Origin: CAZEJK01 sp964512045
GTDB taxonomy: Bacteria > Acidobacteriota > Thermoanaerobaculia > Thermoanaerobaculales > Sulfomarinibacteraceae
Length of the DNA stretch: 16,585 nucleotides
NCBI GenBank assembly: GCA_964512045.1
Contig: CAZEJK010000110.1
Span: 1 to 16,585, forward strand
Direction: 5' to 3'
Shown: positions 1-8,090 of the stretch, in pieces
How positions within the stretch are numbered: the first letter of the stretch is position 1
Layout: each line of letters opens with the position of its first letter
Notes under the pieces: generated by a model
Databases searched by the model: none
Told to the model about the DNA's origin: nothing
Seen by the model: the letters and a program-made list of their open reading frames with translations, nothing else
Position numbers and translations under genes: made by a program

Positions 1-399
1 CAGCACCAGCTCCTCCTCGTCGTTGTTGGCCGTGTCGTGCCAGGCGAGCCCGGCAGCGACAAGCTCGCGCCGCAGGTCCAGATCGCCGACTCGGACGATG
101 GCTGGTTCGCCCTCGCCGACGCGTTCCTCGATCTGCAGCTGAGGTTGCGCCACCACGTCCTTCCCGAGAGCCAGCTCCCCGAGGTGTTGCTGTGCCTCGG
201 CGCCAAACGGCTGGCCCACCTCCGGTGCATCGATGCCCCAGAGGTTGAGGAGGACGCGATCACCCGCACGCTCGACCACAATCGAGTCTCCATCGACGAT
301 CTCGACGCACGTTCCGGCCCACTGCTCTGCACTCCCGGCTTCCTGCGCGAACACCACTCCGCAGACGACAATGGCACCGATGTACCGTGAAAGCTTCAT
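1..399 (-). CDS. Secreted SNase-fold (thermonuclease-like) protein, 3' end cut by window edge
   Basis: An open frame of 133 codons runs from ATG at 399 to the window edge with no stop; GGAGGGGG lies just upstream of the ATG. Residues 1-24 look like a signal peptide (MKLSRYIGAIVVCGVVFA), so the product should be exported. Residues 35-80 match the staphylococcal-nuclease fold: VDGDSIVV (35-42), GIDAPE (55-60) and QPFGAEA (63-69), which hold the usual calcium-binding acidic residues and the general-base Glu. Residues 112-120 (ELVAAGLAW) fit the later helix. Two things are odd. The catalytic Arg normally found as RLxGIDAPE is Asn here (NLWGIDAPE, N52), and the usual YGR motif carrying the second catalytic Arg is not visible between residues 88 and 110. 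The fold call is firm; nuclease activity is doubtful. No operon partner is visible downstream because the window ends. Confidence 0.85.
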   Translation of the reverse strand, partial: MKLSRYIGAIVVCGVVFAQEAGSAEQWAGTCVEIVDGDSIVVERAGDRVLLNLWGIDAPEVGQPFGAEAQQHLGELALGKDVVAQPQLQIEERVGEGEPAIVRVGDLDLRRELVAAGLAWHDTANNDEEELVL

Positions 400-715
400 C
401 TCGCTCCCCCTCCCGGCTCAACCCCCGACCGCCGCCGGCTGAGCATCGTCGTCTCTTGGATATACCATTCCCCGTATCTTCCGACCACCGTCAGGGACCA
501 GAAAGCGCCCAACGCGATCGCGCGCCGTAACCACGTCAGCTCTCCGGCGGCGCCGTTCCCGCGACCGCGTAGCTGTACACCATGGAACGTTAGGTACGAG
601 CTCTCCCACCCACCCAGCCTGACTCGCAGGAGCGACGACGCCACAGCCTGGCCCCGGTCCTGGACCCGGTCTTGGCCGCGACCGCTGCCGAGGCCGGAGC
701 GCCATCTACAGCGCC
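400..715. other. Intergenic stretch, no supported gene
   Basis: This gap lies between the nuclease-fold gene and the DUF4252-like gene, both on the minus strand. Short minus-strand frames exist here, but they are rich in Arg, Gly and Pro, lack ribosome sites and resemble nothing I know. Only the Shine-Dalgarno site of the gene at 399 (about 403-415) is clear. I saw no convincing terminator or promoter. Confidence 0.5.
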
Positions 716-1276
716 TCAGGGCGAAAGATCGCCTCCCGCCCCGGCAGTCTCGGTGAGAGCCATCAGCTCCGCGCGCACGCCATCTGTCCCCCGCCTCGCC
801 ACGGCCTCGCCGAGTGCGACCGGCAGCTCGGCAGAAAGTGAGCCGGTGAGCCTGGCGTACACCGCCTGCTTCTCGTCCGCAGCCACGAGCACGAGATCGC
901 CGATGGCGTCTCCGGCCTGCCGCACCAAGACCAGGGTGGATCCGTTCTCCCTCTTCGCACGCACGGTCGGCTCCCAGCCGCGGACCGTCATCCGCGTGAA
1001 GTCCAGGTCACTGGCAGATGCCGGAAGTCCATAGACCGCCAGCTCGAACCGTTTCAGACCCGCGAGAGGCAGCGTCCCGTCAGAGCGTTTCCCGATGACG
1101 GTCCGCGCCAACCCCAAGGTCATCCGACCCAGGTTGACCTCGAGCATGCTCGACGGATCGGCGCCAGTCTGGCGCTCGATCTCGGCCCGGACGGCCTGGG
1201 GTGAGAACGTTGTGGCGCACGCCAACGAGCCGGCGAGAGCCAGGAGCACAGCGATCCGGGCAGCAGGTGTCGACAT
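716..1276 (-). CDS. DUF4252-like probable lipoprotein
   Basis: The product is 186 residues. I chose the ATG at 1276 because GGAGGT sits 5-10 nt upstream and because the protein then starts with a clean export signal (MSTPAARIAVLLALAGSLAC). Cys20 follows a Ser-Leu-Ala stretch, a loose lipobox, so it is probably a lipoprotein. The mature part has a charged N-terminal region. Residues 95-145 form alternating strands (TRMTVRGWEPTV, STLVLVRQ, IGDLVLVAADEKQAVYARLTG), matching the DUF4252 pattern of a putative anti-sigma-associated or envelope protein of unknown role. The DUF4252 assignment is by eye. The gene is divergent from the thioredoxin-like gene at 1402, with 125 bp between them. That interval holds a small hairpin (AGCCGC-GAAG-GCGGCT, 1344-1359) but no clear promoter. 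Confidence 0.7.
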   Translation of the reverse strand: MSTPAARIAVLLALAGSLACATTFSPQAVRAEIERQTGADPSSMLEVNLGRMTLGLARTVIGKRSDGTLPLAGLKRFELAVYGLPASASDLDFTRMTVRGWEPTVRAKRENGSTLVLVRQAGDAIGDLVLVAADEKQAVYARLTGSLSAELPVALGEAVARRGTDGVRAELMALTETAGAGGDLSP

Positions 1277-1401
1277 TGCAGACCTCCGAGGTAACGATCC
1301 TCGGCCAAGGGTACCACCAAGGACGATTCCCAGCGGAGCCCGAAGCCGCGAAGGCGGCTCTCCCTGTGACCCGACTCCGCGGATGGTACGATCCGGCGGC
1401 C

Positions 1402-2400
1402 ATGTCGTTTTCTCTTTCAGCACTCGCGGCCCTCGGCACAGCACTGCGGCGTTCACCGCATCGGATCGCCCTTACAGTGCAGCGCGGCGGCGATCTGCAG
1501 CTCAGCGATACGCTCGAGAGGATCGCTCGGACGGTCTGTACGGGCGCCGGTCCAGCGCTCGGCCTTGGTGTGATCAACGGTGACAACCCAGCCCTCGTGG
1601 TCACGTCGAGCCACCGCCCACCCGTCACCTACCGGGCACTCCCGGAAGGAAGCGAGGCGCAGGTGTTCCTCGACCTGCTGCTCGCGCTCGCGGAGTCCAA
1701 GGCCTCCGGCGATGCAGACGGCCCTGCAGCGCCGGTCCACCTGCTGGTGTTCATCGCTCCCGGTTGTCCAAGCTGTCCTCACGCCGTCCGCGCGGCAGCA
1801 CTGCTTACGGCGTCGTCTCCAGCCGCTCAGCTGACCGTGGCCGACGCCACGCTCGTCACTGACGTGGCCGAACGACACAGAGTCCGAACAGTGCCCACCA
1901 CGGTGATCGACGGCGAGCTGACGGTCACCGGCGTGGTCTCGCCGCGCAGGCTGAACCGTCTGATCCAGGAGCGGGCGACGCCGGCCCACCGGCGCCGGGT
2001 GTTTGCGTCCCTGCTGGAGACCGGCCGGTTCCAAGAGGCAGCCAGCCGGCTGATGGAAGATCGTGATCTCCACGAGCACTTTGCCGCCCTCTGGCGATCG
2101 AGCTCGCTGGAGAGCCGGCTCCGCCTGATGCTCGTGGTCGAGGAAGCAGACGCCGCTCGCCTGGCCCCGCTGGCATCCCTCGTGCGTCCCGTGCTCACCG
2201 CGGACAGCGCACCGCTGCGCGGCGACACCGCAGATCTCATCGGCCGCATCGGCGGCGGCGAGTCCCTGGCGATCCTCGAGTCGCTGCTCGCCGACTCTTC
2301 CGAAGAGGTCGTCGAGGCTGCCGAGGCAGCTCGTGCCACGCTCCGAGCTCGCCTCCATCACGGCGCCGGGCCAGACCCCAGCGACACGAGCAACGGCTGA
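1402..2400 (+). CDS. PDO-like protein with two thioredoxin folds and a HEAT-like tail
   Basis: The product is 332 residues. The ATG at 1402 has only a weak ribosome site, but residues upstream of it in the same frame do not look like protein. Residues 1-95 resemble the first, cysteine-poor thioredoxin fold of glutaredoxin-like protein disulfide oxidoreductases. Residues 110-190 are the second fold: VHLLVFIAPGCPSCPHAV with redox pair Cys122/Cys125, then VRTVPTTVIDGE with the cis-Pro at 165. Residues 195-320 are helical; the last part (IGRIGGGESLAILESLLAD, SEEVVEAAEAARATL) reads as one HEAT-like repeat. The known family role is thiol-disulfide exchange in the cytoplasm. No signal peptide is seen. 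The HEAT-like tail suggests a bound partner protein, which is inference. It stands alone, divergent from its left neighbour and convergent with the GFA gene. Confidence 0.8.
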   Translation: MSFSLSALAALGTALRRSPHRIALTVQRGGDLQLSDTLERIARTVCTGAGPALGLGVINGDNPALVVTSSHRPPVTYRALPEGSEAQVFLDLLLALAESKASGDADGPAAPVHLLVFIAPGCPSCPHAVRAAALLTASSPAAQLTVADATLVTDVAERHRVRTVPTTVIDGELTVTGVVSPRRLNRLIQERATPAHRRRVFASLLETGRFQEAASRLMEDRDLHEHFAALWRSSSLESRLRLMLVVEEADAARLAPLASLVRPVLTADSAPLRGDTADLIGRIGGGESLAILESLLADSSEEVVEAAEAARATLRARLHHGAGPDPSDTSNG

Positions 2401-2410
2401 CCTTCGTGTG

Positions 2411-2440
2411 CCTTCGAAGGCCAGGAGACGACCGCTCCTG
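2411..2440. terminator. Possible bidirectional hairpins between convergent genes
   Basis: The 40 bp between two convergent stop codons hold a perfect palindrome (CCTTCGAAGG, 2411-2420) and a 6-bp stem with a 7-nt loop (CAGGAG at 2422-2427, CTCCTG at 2435-2440). Neither has a T-run, so termination is only a guess based on placement. Confidence 0.35.
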
Positions 2441-2866
2441 TCAGTCGGAGCCGCCGCCGTACTTGGCGAAGATCTCGGCGCCGGTCATGTTGTGGGTCGC
2501 GTTCGCGAACTCGTAGTACTCCGGCTTCTCGTCAATGAACACCTGGTGCTCGAGCACCAGCCCGTCCTCGCTGTCGAACAGCCCCGGCGGCATCATGTAC
2601 TGGCCGTTCGCCTTGAGCCGGTAGAACAGGTGCGTGCCACACCGGGAGCAAAAGCCACGCTCCGCCCAGGCTGAAGAGTCGAACACCGAGATCGCCTCCT
2701 CACCTTCGAACCGGACGTTTGGACCGCAGTCCAGAGCGAGCAGCGGTCCGCCACCCCAGGTTCTGCACATCGAGCAGTGGCACGCTCCCACCGAAGTGCC
2801 CGTGTGCGCCGTGATCTGTACCGCACCGCACAGACAGCTGCCGTCGCGCTGTTTCGTCTCAGCCAT
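2441..2866 (-). CDS. GFA / CENP-V family zinc-binding protein
   Basis: The product is 141 residues and full-length for the family. ATG at 2866 has GGAGGT about 8 nt upstream. The zinc ligands are all present: CLCGAV (Cys11, Cys13), ACHCSMC (Cys29, Cys31, Cys34) and GFCSRCGTHLFYR (Cys73, Cys76). Family members include enzymes named glutathione-dependent formaldehyde-activating (Gfa), plus many of unknown substrate; the sequence does not tell which applies here. It is cytoplasmic. It follows the HAD gene on the same strand after 131 bp. A possible -10 box (TATGAT, minus strand, 2917-2912) suggests its own promoter, although no good -35 box was seen. Confidence 0.9.
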   Translation of the reverse strand: MAETKQRDGSCLCGAVQITAHTGTSVGACHCSMCRTWGGGPLLALDCGPNVRFEGEEAISVFDSSAWAERGFCSRCGTHLFYRLKANGQYMMPPGLFDSEDGLVLEHQVFIDEKPEYYEFANATHNMTGAEIFAKYGGGSD

Positions 2867-2997
2867 CTGAAAACCTCCATCTCCGATCCGTTGGCTTGCA
2901 CCTTGCCAGGCATCATACCGCGAACGGCTCCGGATCTCTGAGAGAAGCTACGAAGTGTTGAGGATTGTCGGTGTGAGAGCGAGTGCGTTGATCGGCC

Positions 2998-3558
2998 TCA
3001 CGACTTCTCCTCGCCGATCGTGAGCCGGCTGATGATCTCGGCGAGCTGCATGAGGTCGGTGACAGTCGCAGCTCCGGGCGCGGGCTGGGGCTGGCGACCG
3101 CCATCGTTGAACAACACGGCCTGCACGCCGGCTCGTCGAGGGGCCGCAACGTCGTGCTCGAAGACGTCACCGACCATGACGATCTCGGCCGGCGGAATGC
3201 TGAGGTCGTCGGCGACAGCGCGCCAGAACTCCGGCTGGTCCTTCCTACAGCCAATCTCGGTGTAGCAGAAGATGCGGTCGATGTAGCGCAGGAGATCGAC
3301 CCGCTCGAGCGCCCGCTCGATCATCGTCCGATCGGACTGTCCAGCGTTCGTCGCGATGCACAGTGGCACGAGACCGTTCAGAGCGGCGAGACACGCTCTG
3401 GCGCCCGGCACGACCGTCACCGCGTCCCACTGGTACATCGGAACGCCTTCGGGCCCATCATCGACCATCAACGTCCCGCCCCAGTCGAAGCACACCGCGC
3501 GCACGGGTGGCCTGATGCCGGGGAGGACGAACCGCGACTGTGATCCAGTCTGTGTCAT
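2998..3558 (-). CDS. HAD-superfamily hydrolase
   Basis: The product is 186 residues. The ATG at 3558 is chosen because GGAGGAG lies about 7 nt upstream; a longer frame to 3630 adds only unlikely sequence. HAD motifs are in order: motif I VCFDWGGTL with nucleophile Asp25, motif II CIATNAG with Thr70, motif III Lys106 in CRKDQPEFW, and motif IV IVMVGDVFEHDVAAPRRAG with Asp131 and Asp136. This is the soluble phosphatase-like branch with a small helical cap (about 40-95). The second Asp of motif I (DxD) is Gly27, as in HAD members whose first motif reads DWGGT or DWAGT; that changes the acid/base residue and makes substrate prediction risky. It lies 130 bp from the assembly gap, so its true upstream neighbour is uncertain. 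Confidence 0.85.
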   Translation of the reverse strand: MTQTGSQSRFVLPGIRPPVRAVCFDWGGTLMVDDGPEGVPMYQWDAVTVVPGARACLAALNGLVPLCIATNAGQSDRTMIERALERVDLLRYIDRIFCYTEIGCRKDQPEFWRAVADDLSIPPAEIVMVGDVFEHDVAAPRRAGVQAVLFNDGGRQPQPAPGAATVTDLMQLAEIISRLTIGEEKS

Positions 3559-3687
3559 CGCGGGCTCCTCCACGTTGTCCGAGCTCCGGTCTCTGGTCTT
3601 CGCCTGCAGCGTCCTCGCCGGCGACGCCACCGCCCGAGCTCCGCGAGCATTCTGTCATGCGCTCGACCGTCTCAGAACACGATTCGG

Positions 3688-3697
3688 NNNNNNNNNN
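3688..3697. other. Assembly gap (10 Ns)
   Basis: Ten Ns interrupt the sequence. A round run of ten is a common placeholder for a scaffold join of unknown length, so the distance between the receptor gene and the HAD gene is not known. Confidence 0.95.
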
Positions 3698-6027
3698 ACC
3701 ATCGAGACATCTCTGCCAGGGAGCGGCGCCTGGTTCGTGATGAACGACACGTGGTTGTAGGCCGCTTCGTCGGTGAGGTTGCGGAGCCGCAGGACCAGCT
3801 CGTGGAGCACTGTGCCCGCGAACAGCTTGTAGCCCAGCGAGGCATGCAGCATCTCGTGACCGGGCGTCCGCGTCTCGTTCGCTGCAACCCGATCCTGCTC
3901 ATCCACCCACCAGCCCTCGATTCGCGCATCCCAGCGCTGATCGAGGTAGACAAGGGCGATGCGACCACGCCGCGGCGGGATTCTCGGCAGCGGATCACCG
4001 CTGTCTCGCAGCTTGGCCTTGACCTGGTCGTAGGAGAAGCCGAGATGGAGGTGACCCGCAGCCGTGTGCACGATCTCGTAGTGGCCATGAAGCTCGAAGC
4101 CGACGAACTCGGCGTCGTCCTGTGCGAACTGCAGCACATCGAAGCCATCGAGCTCGTCGCCGGTGTCGGCGAGGTAGATGAAGCCGTCGTAGCGGTTCGC
4201 AAACGCAGAAAGAGTGGCCTCGAAGCGCCCGAGCTCCGTGCGAAGTGACAGCTCGAGGCCGTTGCCGACCTCCGAGTCGAGGAACGGATCGCCGATCTCG
4301 TAGGCGAACGTAGCGGCGTGGGGTCCGTCCGAGTAGAGCTCCTCGGGGGTCGGTGCTCGTTCTGGACGGTTGAGGCTCGCACCGATGCTCAACGCTTCGT
4401 TGAGCTCCCAGATAGCGCCCACCGAGGCGGTCCACGTGTCGAAGTCACGGTCTGGCAGCTGCGGATCGGACGACTCCGTCTCCTGCTGGTCGACACGAAG
4501 GCCGACCTGGAGGTTCACCGGCCCGGCGGACGTCTCCTGGAAAAGGTACGCCCCGAGCCGAGTGGTATCGGTCGGCAGGACGAACGCCTCCTCACCGAAC
4601 GCCGAGAAGTCACGGTTGACGTAGTGCACGCCGAGCGTTCCGGTGAAGCCGAGGAACGGCTGATTGGTCAGATCGAGCCGCGCCTCGTTCCACTGGTTTG
4701 TAAACCTCGTGCCGAGCTCGTCGGCCTCGATCTCATCGTGCTGGTAGTCCCTCCAGCCCGCTGAGAACCGCACGGTGGAGAAACCGCTGAATGGGTTCTC
4801 GAGCTGGCTGTGGAGGTCCACTCGCCGTTGCTCGAGCTGCGATCGAACGCCGCCCTCCTCGTCGTGATGGCCGTCGCCATGGTCATCTTCCGTGGTGAGG
4901 CCCAGCAGACTGTGATGGTCCTCCTCCTCCTCCTCGCCGTGGTGATGATGGTGGCCGGGAATGCCGAGCTCGGAGTCGTAACCGCCGATCGCGACGCCGA
5001 TGTAACCGCGTTCGGTCACGTAGGAAAGCCCCGCCGTGGCGCCCTCGGCGCTGGTGAAGGAGCTGGGAACGGTGCCTTTTTCGAAAGCCTCCTCGTGCGC
5101 GTGGTCGTCCTCTCCCTCGTGCTCGCCGTGGTCGTCCTCGTCGCCCTCGACAGGCCGAGGCGCCGGGCTCTCGTAATCGTTCTGGTCGCGGGCGTACGCG
5201 TCGAGGTGCCAGGCCCAGCGTCCCCAACCCCCATCGATCTTCGCCGCGCCGGCCACCTTGTCCGCGTTCGATCCGTACTCGAGCTGGACGGTCCCGGTCA
5301 CGGGCACACCCGCCGGCCGGTCCGGAACCCGCCCGTCGAGCACGTTGACGACGCCACCGATGGCGTTCGCCCCCCACAACACCGTCGCCGGGCCGCGCAC
5401 GACCTCTATCTGCTCGGCAGCCAGCGGGTCCATTCCGACCGCATGATCAGGGCCAACCGACGACACGTCGCCGGTGTCCAGCCCGTTCTCCAGTATCCGG
5501 ATCCGGTCCTCGCCGAGGCCGCGAATGACCGGGCGGCTCGACCCCTGGCCGTAGGTCGTGGCAGTGACCCCAGGCTGCTGGGCAAGCGTCTCCCCGAGCG
5601 TCGACTGCCGACGCAGCTCGAGCTCAACGCCGGTGAGCACGTCCACCGGGTTGACGACCTCCTCGAGACTCCGAGCAATGCCGGCGGCGGTCACCGAGAT
5701 CTGGCCCGCATGCACCAGCTGATCGAGAGTGAGGCGAATCTCCTGTGCGTCGCTTTCGGCCACAATGCGCTGCACGGCGCCGCCGAAGCGCTTGGACTCG
5801 ACACTGATCAAGTAGCTGCCCGGCGACAGATTCGCAAAGGCAAACCGGCCGTCGTCATCGGTGACTGTCTCGCGCCGCAGCTCGGCGAGCACGACCACGG
5901 CGCCAGCCACCGGCTCTCCGCCGGCGGACAGCACGGTTCCTTCGATATCGACCGGTTCGTTCGCGGCAACACTGCACGGAACGACCACGACGAGGGCCAC
6001 AACGATCGTCACTACTGTGTTTCTCAC
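3698..6027 (-). CDS. TonB-dependent receptor with His-rich loops, ZnuD-like; C-terminus lost in gap
   Basis: About 777 residues can be read from a GTG at 6027 to the N gap. I chose this GTG because AGGAGG lies 6-7 nt upstream and the protein then starts with a signal peptide (MRNTVVTIVVALVVVVPCSV). Residues 26-100 form a carboxypeptidase-regulatory-like beta domain. Residues 122-235 are the plug, with SSRPVIRGLGEDRIRILENG, SSVGPDHAVGMDP and IEVVRGPATVLWGANAIGGV; this wording is typical of the ZnuD-type branch. The rest is beta-barrel. Two loops are metal-ligand-rich: residues 294-314 (5148-5086; 4 His with many Asp/Glu) and 359-393 (4953-4849; 10 His, including a run of five). The inferred role is outer-membrane uptake of zinc or a similar divalent metal, driven by TonB. 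The barrel sequence stops at PGRDVSMV; barrels of this type end a few residues later in an aromatic, so only the tip is missing. Bases left of the gap (3655-3687) need not belong to this gene. Confidence 0.92.
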
Positions 6028-6074
6028 GGATGTCCTCCTGCAACAGCTCCTCTGCCACGTCTCCACGCGGCACT

Positions 6075-6104
6075 CTGACAGTCAACGGGGCGGGAACCTG
6101 TCAG
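6075..6104 (-). promoter_or_regulatory. Hairpin between the small Cys/His gene and the receptor gene
   Basis: CTGACAG (6075-6081) and CTGTCAG (6098-6104) pair as a 7-bp stem with a 16-nt loop directly after the stop codon at 6105 and about 50 nt before the receptor start. There is no T-run, so it is more likely an mRNA-processing or partial-termination element than a full terminator. The function is inferred from position only. Confidence 0.35.
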
Positions 6105-6485
6105 TCAGGCGGTTGCAGGAGGTCCGCGGACAGCCGGCTCGTCCCGGCGCAACGACGCATCGGGCAGTGCAATCGTGGCCCGACGGGCCATCACCGTTGC
6201 AGCCGCGAACACCACCGGCCGAACACCGGCCTCGGAGAACACCAGGCCGTGGGCCGAGCACGCAAGACACGGTTTCGTCGCCGAGGGCTCAACGAGCCGG
6301 TGCAGACGCTCGTCGATCGGAGAACCGTGCCGGACCTCACCGCACACCTCGCTGCTGCACGAGGACAGCTCAGGGGCGTGGGTATGCGGAACGACAATCA
6401 CCAGGCTCTCGACGGCGACCGCAGCAGTCAGGACCGTCGAGCCGAAGAGACGCAGAACGTCGCGAGCCAAGGTCAGGGTGATCAT
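6105..6485 (-). CDS. Small Cys/His-rich membrane protein (DUF2946-like), partner of the TonB receptor
   Basis: The product is 126 residues from ATG at 6485; GTG at 6488 and TTG at 6494 are in-frame alternatives and none has a strong ribosome site. A hydrophobic segment (about 16-33) is followed by VVPHTHAPEL with His34 and His36, then Cys43 and Cys48, then KPCLACSAHG with Cys73, Cys76 and His79, a second hydrophobic stretch (84-100) and a basic tail ending VRGPPATA. Short proteins with an HxH and CxxC layout and this type of tail (DUF2946 and similar) are often encoded next to metal-uptake receptors. The gene ends 77 bp before the receptor gene on the same strand, so the two are probably one operon. 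Metal sensing or handling at the membrane is a reasonable guess. Family membership is by eye. Confidence 0.7.
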   Translation of the reverse strand: MITLTLARDVLRLFGSTVLTAAVAVESLVIVVPHTHAPELSSCSSEVCGEVRHGSPIDERLHRLVEPSATKPCLACSAHGLVFSEAGVRPVVFAAATVMARRATIALPDASLRRDEPAVRGPPATA

Positions 6486-6697
6486 CACGAGCAACGATTA
6501 ACGTGGACACACCACCAAACCAACCGGAGCGCTCGATGCATTTCCGGAGTCCGCAGAAGGCTTGCGCATGAGCGACTGGACACCGGCGCATCTTCGAAAG
6601 CTCGGGGCATGCGCCGGGGACCGGATGGCCGGAATCCGGCTGTCGGGGCCGGCCTGGCATCCCCCGAATCGTTTCCTTCCGCAATACAGATGTGTCC

Positions 6698-6703
6698 TAT
6701 GAT
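6698..6703 (+). promoter_or_regulatory. Possible -10 box of the cNMP-domain gene
   Basis: TATGAT lies 20 nt before the ATG at 6724, followed by the ribosome site TAGGAG. No good -35 hexamer is found 16-18 nt upstream, so an activator may be needed, or the match may be chance. Confidence 0.25.
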
Positions 6704-6723
6704 GGTTAGGAGTGATGTAAAGG

Positions 6724-7722
6724 ATGTCGACATTGGCCGAGGTCGATCCACTTCGCGTGATTGAAGGCTCGCCTTTCTTCAAGGGGTTGGAGCGTGAGGA
6801 GCAGGTGTTCCTGGCCCGGCAAGGCCGAGTCACCGTGCACAACCAAGGGGAAGCTCTGTTCAGGCCGGGGGACTCGCCCAGAACGCTGTGGATGGTCGTC
6901 AGCGGGATCTTCGAGGTCTCTCGAGAGGAGGATCCCGAACGCGGGTTCGATGCCGTCGCGTACCTCGGGCCTGGCCATCTGCTTGGACAGTCGAAGATCA
7001 TCACCGGCAACCAGTTCCGATCTCTGGGGCGCTTCCCGGACGGCGGTACGACGGTCCAGTGGCCACGCCAGATGCTGCTCCGCAGGTTCTGGAGCTCACC
7101 CGCGTTGTCGATGAACTACCTCCAGAACATGGCACGACGGCTCGAGGGAATCTTCGCCGGCATTGGCCGCGCAGCCTCGAAGCTGGAGGGCAACCTCGAT
7201 CACTTCGACCTGGCAACAATCGTGCAGACTGTGGTCGATTCGGGGGCCACGGGCGTGATTGAGATCCTCGACCGCGAGGGACGCGTATTCGGTACGATCT
7301 ACACCGCCGACAAGCAGGTTGGACCGGTTCTCTGCGGCACGCTCGACGGCGTGGAGGCCTTCTTGGAGATCTTCATAGGTCAACCCGAGCACGGGCGGTT
7401 TCGCTTCGACCCGCTCCCCCACGCTCGCCAGACTGACGGGCAGTTTCTGGTCTCCCACCTGCTGCTGGAGGTCGCACGGATCGCCGACGAGTACGAGAGC
7501 TTCGCCAGCTCGCTACCAGCCGAAGCTCGGTTCGTCCTGACCAACCAGAGAATTCCCGAGGTCGTGGACACCGTACCGCACATGCAAAGCACGATTCTCA
7601 GAGCGCTCGCAGACCGCCCGACCGGCTGGCGCGACATCGCTCGCCAGCTGCACGTCAGCACGGCGCGCATCGCCCTCGAGCTCCGTGACCTCCTGGAAAA
7701 GGAGTATGTGCGGGTGCTGTAA
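6724..7722 (+). CDS. CRP-type cyclic-nucleotide-binding domain, DUF4388 and winged-helix protein
   Basis: The product is 332 residues. ATG at 6724 follows TAGGAG by about 10 nt. Residues 15-145 form a cNMP-binding-like beta roll (GEALFRPGDSPRTLWMVVSG, GPGHLLGQSKIITGN). The usual phosphate-binding cassette with a conserved Arg is not obvious, so the ligand may not be cAMP. Residues 155-262 match DUF4388 (LDHFDLATIVQTVVDSGATG, then GRVFGTIYTADKQV, then LDGVEAFLEIFIGQPEHGRF), a domain common in Acidobacteriota, Myxococcota and Cyanobacteria signalling proteins. Residues 285-332 look like a winged helix (ILRALADRPTGWRDIARQLH, VSTARIALELRDLLEKEYV). The order is unlike classic CRP, where the DNA-binding domain directly follows the sensor. 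It is divergent from the metal-uptake pair and upstream of the deacetylase gene, so it could regulate either side; that is inference. Confidence 0.82.
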   Translation: MSTLAEVDPLRVIEGSPFFKGLEREEQVFLARQGRVTVHNQGEALFRPGDSPRTLWMVVSGIFEVSREEDPERGFDAVAYLGPGHLLGQSKIITGNQFRSLGRFPDGGTTVQWPRQMLLRRFWSSPALSMNYLQNMARRLEGIFAGIGRAASKLEGNLDHFDLATIVQTVVDSGATGVIEILDREGRVFGTIYTADKQVGPVLCGTLDGVEAFLEIFIGQPEHGRFRFDPLPHARQTDGQFLVSHLLLEVARIADEYESFASSLPAEARFVLTNQRIPEVVDTVPHMQSTILRALADRPTGWRDIARQLHVSTARIALELRDLLEKEYVRVL

Positions 7723-8090
7723 GGAGCGATCGGTCGATCGAACTCGTATCACGTTCATCATCGCGCCAATGGGTTCACCATCATGCCAGCGGTGCGACGC
7801 TTTCCTCGTATCCAGCCTGCCCCACCCACCTCGGGATCGCCGACATCTTTCGACCTCACGGAGGCACCACGGTGCGTGTGCAGACGTCGAGAATCGGAAC
7901 AGCGAGTTCTGATCGGACCTCGGTACCGGGCGTGCTTGTTCTGACCTCGCTCGAGACCCCCTGGGAATACCTTTGTGGCGCGTGCAGAGCTCCGACGGAA
8001 GGCACTGTAGATGGTACGTCGATTGCACGCGCTGTGCGCAGAAGGATGGGCCCGGTGCGGTCACCCGCCAGCGGTGATCGAGGAGGTTCG
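7723..8090 (+). other. Intergenic stretch before the acetyltransferase-deacetylase gene
   Basis: The stretch is 368 bp. The downstream reading frame is open back to a GTG at 7872 that has GGAGG 7 nt upstream, so an N-terminal extension of 73 residues is possible. I do not favour it: third codon positions there are visibly less GC-rich than in the gene, and the extension resembles nothing. A short inverted repeat (CGATCG-GT-CGATCG, about 7726-7739) follows the previous stop codon. No clear promoter was found. Confidence 0.45.

Noticed and set aside
1453..2361. Long minus-strand frame opposite the thioredoxin-like gene
   Set aside because: It is a shadow frame; the plus strand has the CPSC and cis-Pro motifs.
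4849..4953. DNA tandem repeat (CTC/CAT-type triplets)
   Set aside because: It is the coding of the His/Glu-rich receptor loop, not an independent repeat array.
4810..6078. Long open frame on the plus strand, opposite the TonB receptor
   Set aside because: It is the antisense shadow of a clearly real receptor gene; its translation is Arg/Val/Leu/His-rich with no domain.
6486..6723. Zur or Fur box controlling the metal-uptake pair
   Set aside because: The only AT-rich spot (AACGATTAACGT near 6493) is not a proper palindrome matching known Zur or Fur sites.
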